In this document: positions 1 to 5,637 of the stretch, piece after piece
How positions within the stretch are numbered: position 1 is the first letter of the stretch
Layout of the letters: the number at the start of each line of letters is the position of its first letter
Assembly: GCA_003527405.1 (NCBI GenBank)
Contig: DPXH01000112.1
Coordinates: 1-8,730 of the forward strand
Direction: 5' to 3'
Source of the DNA: Candidatus Sediminicultor tertius
Lineage (GTDB): Bacteria > Atribacterota > Phoenicimicrobiia > Phoenicimicrobiales > Phoenicimicrobiaceae
Length of the DNA stretch: 8,730 nt
The notes under the pieces: model-generated
What the model was told of the DNA's origin: nothing
What the model saw: only the letters and a program-made list of their open reading frames with translations
Databases searched by the model: none
Position numbers and translations under genes: made by a program

Positions 1-39
1 TTCCTGCTCAGCTTAAAACTCTATTTTGCTTTATAAAAT

Positions 40-114
40 TGGTGGCGCAAGGGGGAATTGAACCCCCGTTTGCTGATTGAGAGCCAGCTGAATTAACCAC
101 TATTCGATTGCGCC
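40..114 (-). tRNA. tRNA-Glu, anticodon CUC
   Basis: A full cloverleaf reads on the minus strand. The 7-bp acceptor stem is GGCGCAA/TTGCGCC, followed by discriminator A and an encoded CCA (bases 42-40). The T arm is GGGGG/CCCCC around TTCAATT. The anticodon stem GCTGG/TCAGC (one G-U pair) holds the loop CTCTCAA, so the anticodon is CUC (79-81) and reads GAG. T8-C9 is typical of Glu and Gln tRNAs. The D stem is unusual: GAAT/ATTC gives A11-U24, where elongator tRNAs normally have a pyrimidine at 11 and a purine at 24. Pairing is nevertheless complete, so the gene looks functional. It is the last gene of the gltX, tRNA-Gln, tRNA-Glu series. No promoter of its own and no terminator is evident in the 39 bases after it. 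Confidence 0.95.
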
Positions 115-121
115 ATAATTA

Positions 122-149
122 GTATCTCGTATCTCGTGAATCGTATCTC
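122..149. repeat. 7-bp tandem repeat, GTATCTC family
   Basis: Four heptads in a row start at 122, 129, 136 and 143. Units 1, 2 and 4 are GTATCTC and unit 3 is GTGAATC. The array sits in the 166-bp spacer between the two tRNA genes, directly upstream of tRNA-Glu in transcription direction. A related array (2020-2047) lies between yibQ and gltX. The function is unknown. Confidence 0.75.
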
Positions 150-160
150 GTTAAGAGAAT

Positions 161-195
161 AGAAGTCAGAAGACAGAATTCAGAAGCCAGAATGA
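161..195. repeat. 7-bp tandem repeat, AGAAGNC family
   Basis: Five in-phase heptads start at 161, 168, 175, 182 and 189. They read AGAAGTC, AGAAGAC, AGAATTC, AGAAGCC and AGAATGA. The first four letters are AGAA in every unit and the rest varies. The array is in the same tRNA spacer as the GTATCTC and AACTNAN arrays. The short run at 2087-2107 (GAGTAGT, AAGAATC, CAGAATT) looks related. Confidence 0.7.
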
Positions 196-217
196 AAAAA
201 TTTCACTTTAAGCTTTT

Positions 218-280
218 AACTGTAATCCGAAAACTGACAACTAAAAACCTGAATTTGATGCTAACGACTATTCACTAAAA
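218..280. repeat. 7-bp tandem repeat, AACTGAC/ACTAACG family
   Basis: Nine in-phase heptads run from 218 to the 3' end of tRNA-Gln. The core is AACTGAC, AACTAAA and AACCTGA (232-252). The phase then continues through GCTAACG, ACTATTC and ACTAAAA (260-280). The last units resemble the reverse complement of the array at 1919-1960 and also match the array at 3174-3208. The repeat stops exactly where the encoded CCA of tRNA-Gln begins at 281. Confidence 0.6.
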
Positions 281-354
281 TGGCTGAGGGAGGTGGGCTC
301 GAACCACCGCTCCCAGATCCAGAGTCTGGTGTCCTACCACTAGACGATCCCTCA
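281..354 (-). tRNA. tRNA-Gln, anticodon CUG
   Basis: The cloverleaf is complete on the minus strand. The acceptor TGAGGGA/TCCCTCA is followed by discriminator G and an encoded CCA (283-281). The D stem is GTCT/GGAC with a short 7-base loop. The anticodon stem CCAGA/TCTGG holds the loop CTCTGGA, so the anticodon is CUG (320-322) and reads CAG. The T arm is GGTGG/CCACC around TTCGAGC. The first pair is U1-A72 and the D loop has no extra base at 20a. Both features are known GatCAB amidotransferase identity elements in bacteria that make Gln-tRNA indirectly. The gene starts 57 bp after the gltX stop with no T-tract terminator between them, so it may be read from the gltX transcript. Confidence 0.96.
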
Positions 355-411
355 ACTCTATAATGTTTTTTCTTTTTTATATTTTATACTAAATTGTGTT
401 ATTTGAAAAGT

Positions 412-1902
412 CTAACTACCTATTTTTTTCGCTTCTTCTATTTTTTCTATAGCTTCCTTTAAACGTTTAACAGTCTTGTCCTGACCTAAGACTACCATTA
501 ATTCGAACAAACCGGGACCTACTTTTTTACCGCTCAGCGCAACCCGAGTAGGATGGATTATTTGGCCGCCCTTTATTTGTAGAGAAGAAGCAACCTCTCT
601 TACTGCATTTTCAATGCTTTTTTCATCCCAACATTCAAGAACAGAAAGCTTTTCCCTTAAGGCCTGCAAAATACCTGCTACACCTTCTTTGCTTAATACG
701 CTGTCAAAGACCTGGGGGTCAATATTTATTTTATCGACAAAAAAATAATCCGCATAGTCGACAAACTGAGCAAAATTTTTAATCCTTCCCTGCATCAATT
801 TTACCACTTCTTTTATATACTCATTTTTTTCCGGAGAAAGATTTTCTTCATCTTCAATATAATTAGCCTCTTTAAGAAAAGGAAGAAGCATTTCAGTTAA
901 GGAATCGATAGACATATTCTTTAAATATTCACTATTAAACCAATTGAGTTTATCCATACTAAAAACAGCGGCATGTCTGGAAATTTTATCCAAAGTAAAT
1001 TCTTTAATTAACTCTTCTTTTGAAAAAATTTCCCTTTCGCCACCTGAAGACCAGCTTAAATGCGCAATATAGTTTACAACTGCCTCCGGGATATAGCCCA
1101 TCTTTTTATATTCCATAACCGAAGTAGCTCCGTGGCGCTTGCTCAGCCTGGTGTGGTCTTGCCCCATAATCATAGGGATATGAGCAAATTTTGGCACATC
1201 AAATCCCAAGGCTTCATATATTACTATCTGTTTGGGAGTATTAGAAATATGGTCATCTCCTCTCATAACGTCGGTAATCTTCATTAAGGCATCATCGATG
1301 ACTACAGCATAATTATAAGTAGGAATTCCATCTGATTTCATGATTACAAAATCGCTTAACAACCCACCGTCAAAAGTTACTTCACCCCTTAACAAGTCAT
1401 TAAAGGCAATTTCCCTGGTAGGAATTTTAAGTCTTATTACCGGTTTTCTACCTTCTGCTTCATATCTTTTCTTTTCCTCTTCGCTAAGATTCAAGCAATG
1501 TCTATCATATTTAGGATTTTTACCTTCTCTTACTTGTTTTTCTCTACTTTCAGCCAGCTCTTCTCTGGTACAATAACAATAATATGCTTTCTCATCTTTT
1601 AATAATTCCTCTGCAAATTCTTGGTAAAGAGGTAATCTTTGCATTTGAAAGTAAGGACCATACTCCCCGCCTTTTCCGGGGCCTTCATCCCAATCTAAAC
1701 CCAACCATTTCATACCTTCCAATATTACATTTACTGCTTCTTCGGTAGATCTTACCTGATCGGTATCTTCAATACGCAAAACGAAAGTTCCATTATAATG
1801 TCTGGCATAAAGCCAGTTAAATAAAGCCGTTCTGGCTCCTCCGATGTGCAACATGCCTGTAGGGCTGGGGGCAAACCTAACCCGTATTTTTTTGTCTTCC
1901 AT
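412..1902 (-). CDS. gltX: Glutamyl-tRNA synthetase (class I)
   Basis: This cytoplasmic enzyme attaches glutamate to tRNA-Glu in an ATP-dependent reaction. In bacteria without GlnRS it also charges tRNA-Gln for later amidation by GatCAB. The protein has 496 residues, usual for bacterial GluRS. The N-terminal FAPSPTGMLHIGGARTAL (residues 10-27) holds the HIGH-type motif at H19-G22. The KMSKS-type motif is RLSKRHG at 252-258. FVLRIEDTD (40-48) and VMRGDDHISNTPKQ (212-225) are typical active-site segments. A possible zinc site has C109, C111 and C136, but no His two residues after C136 as in E. coli, so it may be incomplete. The C-terminal part (about 320-496) is the helical anticodon-binding region. 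The ATG start follows GGTGGAGG by 4 bases, and a promoter lies upstream. Whether the enzyme discriminates against tRNA-Gln cannot be read with certainty here. Confidence 0.98.
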   Translation of the reverse strand: MEDKKIRVRFAPSPTGMLHIGGARTALFNWLYARHYNGTFVLRIEDTDQVRSTEEAVNVILEGMKWLGLDWDEGPGKGGEYGPYFQMQRLPLYQEFAEELLKDEKAYYCYCTREELAESREKQVREGKNPKYDRHCLNLSEEEKKRYEAEGRKPVIRLKIPTREIAFNDLLRGEVTFDGGLLSDFVIMKSDGIPTYNYAVVIDDALMKITDVMRGDDHISNTPKQIVIYEALGFDVPKFAHIPMIMGQDHTRLSKRHGATSVMEYKKMGYIPEAVVNYIAHLSWSSGGEREIFSKEELIKEFTLDKISRHAAVFSMDKLNWFNSEYLKNMSIDSLTEMLLPFLKEANYIEDEENLSPEKNEYIKEVVKLMQGRIKNFAQFVDYADYFFVDKINIDPQVFDSVLSKEGVAGILQALREKLSVLECWDEKSIENAVREVASSLQIKGGQIIHPTRVALSGKKVGPGLFELMVVLGQDKTVKRLKEAIEKIEEAKKIGS

Positions 1903-1906
1903 TTTT

Positions 1907-1914
1907 CCTCCACC
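1907..1914 (-). promoter_or_regulatory. Ribosome binding site of gltX
   Basis: The minus strand reads GGTGGAGG, then four A residues, then the ATG of gltX. The GGAGG core is a strong Shine-Dalgarno match, although the 4-base spacer is on the short side. It supports the start at 1902. Confidence 0.7.
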
Positions 1915-1918
1915 CTTA

Positions 1919-1960
1919 TTAGTCGTTAGTGAATAGTGCTATACACTATATGCTATTTTT
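1919..1960. repeat. 7-bp tandem repeat in the gltX leader
   Basis: Six in-phase heptads read TTAGTCG, TTAGTGA, ATAGTGC, TATACAC, TATATGC and TATTTTT. They lie between the predicted gltX promoter and its ribosome binding site, so they would be transcribed in the 5' leader. The first three units resemble the reverse complement of the arrays at 260-280 and 3174-3208, which means this family occurs in both orientations. Confidence 0.65.
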
Positions 1961-1974
1961 TTAGAAACAAAATT

Positions 1975-2003
1975 ATTATAATACAAAAGCATAAATAACA
2001 CAA
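1975..2003 (-). promoter_or_regulatory. Predicted sigma70-type promoter for gltX
   Basis: On the minus strand a perfect -10 hexamer TATAAT (1980-1975) sits 17 bp after TTGTGT (2003-1998), which matches the TTG of the -35 consensus. The predicted start of transcription is near 1968, giving a leader of about 65 bases before gltX. The promoter would also serve the two downstream tRNA genes if there is read-through. It is predicted from consensus only, and AT-rich DNA gives chance matches. Confidence 0.5.
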
Positions 2004-2019
2004 TCTTTTAAAGAAAGTT

Positions 2020-2047
2020 TCGAGTATCACGTATTTCGTATCGAGTT
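2020..2047. repeat. 7-bp tandem repeat, TCGNGTA family
   Basis: Four in-phase heptads read TCGAGTA, TCACGTA, TTTCGTA and TCGAGTT. They resemble the GTATCTC array at 122-149 when the phase is shifted. They lie just upstream of the predicted gltX promoter, in the 217-bp yibQ-gltX gap. The rest of that gap (2048-2119) holds a weaker heptad run at 2087-2107 and nothing else I can identify. No stem-loop terminator is visible after yibQ. Confidence 0.6.
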
Positions 2048-2119
2048 AAGAAAGAGAAAATGGGATGTGTCTGTTTAACAACGGTTGAGTAGTAAGAATC
2101 CAGAATTTTTAACAAAGGC

Positions 2120-3037
2120 TTATTTAACTAATTCTGACACCGGGACTATTTCTATACCTGCTTTAATCAATTCAGGAACCATCCTCTTCAGCACATAAAA
2201 AGTACTTATTCGGCTATGACCAATAGCAATAGCCTCTCCTTCTCTTAGGGCAGTCTCTTGAACTTCTAATATCTGTCCTTTAATATAATCCATATCGTTC
2301 TCATTATCCAAAAAGACGGTCCTAACCGCAGATTTAATTTCCATCTCTCTGGCTACTTCATAGGCAATTGAATCCTTAGTGGTTATACTATCTATGAAAA
2401 ATAAATTATATTTTTTAATTTCTTCTAAAACTATCTCCATTATTTCCCTATCTTCGGTAATCTTTGAGCCCATATGATTATTAACCCCTATAATATAAGG
2501 GAAATTGAAAATACAATCTCTGACAGCCTGTCTTATTTCTTCTTCCGACATGTCGGATTTAATGGCGCCGGGTCCGGGGTCAGCACCAGAATTATTAGCC
2601 TCCATCGGTAAATGCAGCATAATTTCTTTATTATTTTTTTCTCCCTCTTCGGCAGTAAACTCAGAATACTGGAGAAAAGGTAATATAGATAGTGCCACAG
2701 GAAATTCCAGTTCCATCATTTTTTTTGCCACTTCTGTTTCATATCCTAAATCATCTATTATAAAAGCTGCTTTTGATGAAAAGTTTATCTCTCCCTCTGA
2801 AGAGGCTAAATCATCAACTATTAAATCTGTATATTGCTCGCTGTCATAAGTGGGTTCCTCAGGTTCCTTTACCTCTAATTCTGTTTCATTAGTAGTCGCT
2901 GGTTTAATATTTTGGGTATTACGAAGGTTATTTTCTTCCTTAATAGACTTATTGAATAGATTAGAAATATTAAAAGCTATGATCAAAATAATTACTAAAG
3001 CAATGATATTTATAATTTCTCTCTGGCTCTTTTTCAA
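2120..3037 (-). CDS. YibQ-like divergent polysaccharide deacetylase
   Basis: This 305-residue protein belongs to the divergent polysaccharide deacetylase family (DUF610/YibQ type). It is likely anchored in the inner membrane by a hydrophobic segment at residues 9-28. A variable linker (about 30-85) leads to the domain outside the cytoplasm. Family motifs are AFIIDDLG (91-98, with D95 and D96), LHLPMEA (H142), GVNNHMGS (H188) and AIGHSR (H274), so the likely metal-binding residues are kept. The exact substrate of this family is not established; a cell-wall or surface glycan is probable. The start codon is TTG, supported by AAAGGA 8 bases upstream, and no nearby alternative fits. In E. coli, yibQ lies next to envC (yibP), and here it follows envC and ctpA. 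It may share their transcript or have its own promoter in the 163-bp gap. Confidence 0.9.
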   Translation of the reverse strand: MKKSQREIINIIALVIILIIAFNISNLFNKSIKEENNLRNTQNIKPATTNETELEVKEPEEPTYDSEQYTDLIVDDLASSEGEINFSSKAAFIIDDLGYETEVAKKMMELEFPVALSILPFLQYSEFTAEEGEKNNKEIMLHLPMEANNSGADPGPGAIKSDMSEEEIRQAVRDCIFNFPYIIGVNNHMGSKITEDREIMEIVLEEIKKYNLFFIDSITTKDSIAYEVAREMEIKSAVRTVFLDNENDMDYIKGQILEVQETALREGEAIAIGHSRISTFYVLKRMVPELIKAGIEIVPVSELVK

Positions 3038-3045
3038 AATAAATT

Positions 3046-3051
3046 TCCTTT
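3046..3051 (-). promoter_or_regulatory. Ribosome binding site of the yibQ-like gene
   Basis: The minus strand reads AAAGGA, followed by an 8-base spacer and the TTG start at 3037. This spacing is optimal and is the main reason to accept the TTG codon. Confidence 0.7.
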
Positions 3052-3057
3052 CAATTT

Positions 3058-3085
3058 GGTTAGTTAGTTATTTAGTTAACTAATT
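3058..3085. repeat. Degenerate TTAGT-rich repeat with palindrome
   Basis: Four approximate heptads (GGTTAGT, TAGTTAT, TTAGTTA, ACTAATT) lie just upstream of the yibQ ribosome binding site. They include a perfect 12-bp palindrome TTAGTTAACTAA at 3072-3083. The repeat is weaker than the other arrays and partly follows a 4-bp period (TTAG). Confidence 0.4.
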
Positions 3086-3140
3086 ATGGGTTATAGGATT
3101 AATTTTTCTTGAATTTATTTTCTGTATTCTCTTGTATAAT

Positions 3141-3169
3141 GTAGGGGTAGACACAAGGTCTACCCCTAC
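3141..3169. repeat. Perfect 12-bp hairpin in the ctpA-yibQ gap
   Basis: GTAGGGGTAGAC (3141-3152) pairs perfectly with GTCTACCCCTAC (3158-3169) around a 5-base loop ACAAG. It is much richer in G and C than its surroundings. There is no run of T on either strand after the stem, so it is not a standard intrinsic terminator. It could be a REP-like dispersed palindrome, or a structure that protects or separates the ctpA and yibQ messages. Confidence 0.8.
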
Positions 3170-3173
3170 GACT

Positions 3174-3208
3174 TATTCACCATTCACTAACAACTAACGA
3201 CTAACTCA
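3174..3208. repeat. 7-bp tandem repeat overlapping the ctpA stop
   Basis: Five in-phase heptads read TATTCAC, CATTCAC, TAACAAC, TAACGAC and TAACTCA. The array runs into the last codons of ctpA: its TAG stop (3203-3201) falls at the boundary of units 4 and 5. It belongs to the same family as 260-280 and, in reverse complement, 1919-1939. Confidence 0.65.
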
Positions 3209-4403
3209 GTTCCTCTTCCAATAACTGTATCGCCTTATTTAATTGCATGTCCTGTTCGCTATCTTCTACCGGTTCCACTAATATATCCGGTTCAATTCCG
3301 ATATGATTTATAGATCGTTCACTGGGAGTAAAATATTCAGAAGTAGTAATAACAACTCCCGAGCCATCAGACAGATTAAAGACCTGTTGAACTACTCCCT
3401 TACCAAAGGTCCTCTCTCCCAATAACTTTCCTCTTCCGGAATCCTGAACCGCTCCGGATACAATCTCTGAGGCGCTTGCACTCCCCTCATTAATTAGCAC
3501 AATTAAAGGCCATTCGGGGTATTTATTCCCTCTGGAGTTTATTGTATCCGTTATCCCATCTCTATCCTTGATATGGACTACCGGTCCTTCTTTTATAAAT
3601 TTACTGGCTACCTCTATAGCACTATCCAATAACCCTCCCGGATTATTGCGTAAATCGAGGATAATCCCCCGGATATTACTATCTTTTTTAAATTCATTTA
3701 AAACTTTTTTTAGTTCAGGTTCGGTATTCACATTAAAAGTAGTAATTCGGATATAACCAAGGTTATTATCCTTTCCCATTACCTCCCTTTTTACCGCTTT
3801 AACTTCGATTATATCTCGAATTATGGTAATTTCTAAAATTTCCTCTACATTTTCTCTCTTAATTCCTAAGGTGACCTCGGTTTCTTTCTCCCCTCTTAGA
3901 ATATTAACTGCTTCATCCAACCCAATTCCTTCAGTCGATTTTCCATCAATCTCTACTATCTTATCTCCTGCTTTTATTCCTGCTCTATAGGCTGGGGTAT
4001 CCTCAATAGGAGAGATTATAGTCAATTGCTCATCTTTTATAGAGATAATTATCCCTAACCCTCCGAAATGACCTAAAAACATATCTTCCTGCTCCCTTTT
4101 AAGTGCTTGAGGGTCCATATAACGAGTATAGGGGTCGTCAAGGGCTTTAAGCATGCCTTTTATAGCTCCCTGAATAACTACATCTAAATCTATATCCTTC
4201 TTTACGTATTCAAACCTTACCAAATTTAAAGTTTCAAAGAAAGGCTCTAGATTGTTAAATAGCATCTCTTCATTATTTGTACCATTTGCTCTAACATTGT
4301 AAAATAGAAATCCACTTATCATGGAAACCAGTACAAAAATCGAAATTAAAGTAATTATTTTCTTTCTTTTGACATTTATATTTATCAAATTTTTCACCGC
4401 CAA
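3201..4403 (-). CDS. ctpA: Carboxy-terminal processing protease CtpA (S41)
   Basis: This membrane-anchored, PDZ-containing serine protease of the S41 family acts outside the cytoplasm. Numbered from the TTG at 4403, the 400 residues hold a hydrophobic anchor at about 16-35, a PDZ domain at about 112-185 (GGLGI, then SPIEDTPAYRAGIKAGDKI), and the S41 core. GSASASEI carries the likely nucleophile S310 and TFGKG carries K335, with the 25-residue spacing expected of the Ser-Lys dyad. DLRNNPGGLL (250-259) is also typical. The start is uncertain. The TTG at 4403 has no clear ribosome binding site, whereas the TTG at 4388 (residue 6) follows GGCGGTGA closely and may be the true start. The gene begins 19 bp after envC. 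Related proteases trim or remove wall hydrolases and their partners, so the EnvC-like protein is a plausible partner, by inference. Confidence 0.95.
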   Translation of the reverse strand: MAVKNLININVKRKKIITLISIFVLVSMISGFLFYNVRANGTNNEEMLFNNLEPFFETLNLVRFEYVKKDIDLDVVIQGAIKGMLKALDDPYTRYMDPQALKREQEDMFLGHFGGLGIIISIKDEQLTIISPIEDTPAYRAGIKAGDKIVEIDGKSTEGIGLDEAVNILRGEKETEVTLGIKRENVEEILEITIIRDIIEVKAVKREVMGKDNNLGYIRITTFNVNTEPELKKVLNEFKKDSNIRGIILDLRNNPGGLLDSAIEVASKFIKEGPVVHIKDRDGITDTINSRGNKYPEWPLIVLINEGSASASEIVSGAVQDSGRGKLLGERTFGKGVVQQVFNLSDGSGVVITTSEYFTPSERSINHIGIEPDILVEPVEDSEQDMQLNKAIQLLEEELS

Positions 4404-4422
4404 ATTTTTAGAATGTTTATAT

Positions 4423-5637
4423 TTATAGCCAGTTCATAGGGTCGGTAGGTTTGCCTTCTACTCTAACTTCAAAATGCAGCCTGGTAGAAGAAACGCCGCC
4501 ACTATCACCCACCTGACCTATGGATTGCCCTTTTTTTACTTTATCCCCAATATCTATTAAAATTTTAGAAAGGTGCGCATACAGAGTAGTAATCCTTCCT
4601 CCATGATCAATAATTATTATCTGCCCGTACCCCTTTATGTTTCCGGTATAAATTATCTCTCCCGAACCGGCTGCATGGACTACCTGTCCAAGGGGGGCAC
4701 TAATATCTATTCCAGAATTAAAGGTATAAGTATTAAATTCGATATTTTTTTGTCTTCCATACCCGGAAATTAATTTACCCTGTACGGGTAAAGCCAAAAT
4801 TCCCTTTTTAGGTTTTAGGGTAACCGTCGGTACTTCCTTTTGGGAGGTTTTCCTGGAATCCTCTTTTTGTTGTTTATAAATTCCCTCTATTATATGCTTT
4901 ATTTCCTGAGAAGATTGCTCTAACTCTTTCAAAGACTTTAGGTATGCTTCTTTTTGAGAGTTTATCTTATTAATTATGGACTTTTTGGCTTTAATAGAAA
5001 ATTCAATATTTTCTTTCTCTTTCTCTACTTCTTTTTTTAACAAACTCAATATCTCTTCTCTGTTCTCCAGGTTTATCTTATCATTCTCTATCTTTTTCAT
5101 CTGCTGGCGAATATCATTAATAACTTCAGCATCCAAAGACAGAATATTTTTTATATATCTGAAGCGAGTAAGAAAATCAGAAAAGCTCTCACTATTAAAT
5201 AGAATTTCCAGATAGCTGGTTAGACCGTTTTTATATACTTCCCTTAATCTACTCTCTAATAGTTTAGTCTTTTCCTTTAGCCTTTTTTTTTCAATAAGAA
5301 CTTTATTTTCTGCCGCTTTTATCTCTTTTTGAGCAAGCTCCAAATCTTTTTCTATAGCTTGTAATTCTTTCTCTGTATCCCGTAAAAGTTTTTCTATTTT
5401 ATGGAGCGCTTCTAAATAACCACTTTCTTTCTTTTGCAAATTATTAATTTCATCTTTAACACTTTTAATCTGCTGCTCTATCTTTTTTAGCCTCTGGTTT
5501 TCCTCGTTTATCTTTTGAGTATAGTCCCCTCCGCTATCCCCATATCCAAAAAAAACAGCAAACAAGATGGCGGTTAAAATCAATATTAAAATAGAAAATA
5601 TTTTCTTGTTTATTAAAATTAATCTCTTTTTATACAT
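4423..5637 (-). CDS. envC: EnvC-like coiled-coil protein, degenerate LytM domain
   Basis: This 404-residue protein has a membrane segment or signal anchor at 13-31, long coiled coils at about 40-135 and 165-260, and a C-terminal LytM/M23 domain at about 280-404. The hinge SYLEILFNSESFSDFLTRF (141-159) is typical of FtsEX-linked coiled-coil proteins. In active M23 enzymes zinc is held by HxxxD and HxH motifs. Here the first His is N307 (NSGID, D311 kept) and HLH has become R386-L-H388, while H355 (YAHL) remains. Two expected ligands are therefore lost, as in E. coli EnvC, which activates amidases instead of cutting the wall. The ATG overlaps the end of ftsX by 8 bp and AGGA lies about 10 bases upstream, so translation is probably coupled. 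The protein likely acts on the outer face of the inner membrane under FtsEX control. The gene symbol is by analogy. Confidence 0.88.
   Translation of the reverse strand: MYKKRLILINKKIFSILILILTAILFAVFFGYGDSGGDYTQKINEENQRLKKIEQQIKSVKDEINNLQKKESGYLEALHKIEKLLRDTEKELQAIEKDLELAQKEIKAAENKVLIEKKRLKEKTKLLESRLREVYKNGLTSYLEILFNSESFSDFLTRFRYIKNILSLDAEVINDIRQQMKKIENDKINLENREEILSLLKKEVEKEKENIEFSIKAKKSIINKINSQKEAYLKSLKELEQSSQEIKHIIEGIYKQQKEDSRKTSQKEVPTVTLKPKKGILALPVQGKLISGYGRQKNIEFNTYTFNSGIDISAPLGQVVHAAGSGEIIYTGNIKGYGQIIIIDHGGRITTLYAHLSKILIDIGDKVKKGQSIGQVGDSGGVSSTRLHFEVRVEGKPTDPMNWL

Noticed and set aside
122..280. CRISPR array in the tRNA spacer
   Set aside because: The repeat units are only 7 bp, adjacent, degenerate and without spacers, and no cas gene is nearby.
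355..411. Separate tRNA promoter between gltX and tRNA-Gln
   Set aside because: Several TATAAA-like hexamers occur on the minus strand, but none has a -35 match at 16-18 bp; AT-richness explains them.
1060..1576. Plus-strand reading frames opposite gltX
   Set aside because: They lie entirely inside a well-supported gltX, have no recognisable domain, and are antisense shadows. The same holds for plus-strand frames at 2505-3083, 3568-3756, 4573-5215 and 5811-6020.
3135..3140. Plus-strand promoter (TATAAT)
   Set aside because: The nearest -35-like hexamer is about 20 bp away, and no plus-strand gene follows; it is a likely chance match in AT-rich DNA.
3141..3169. Intrinsic terminator after ctpA
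   Set aside because: The stem is strong, but no run of T follows it on the minus strand (the next bases read ATTATACAAG), and none follows on the plus strand.
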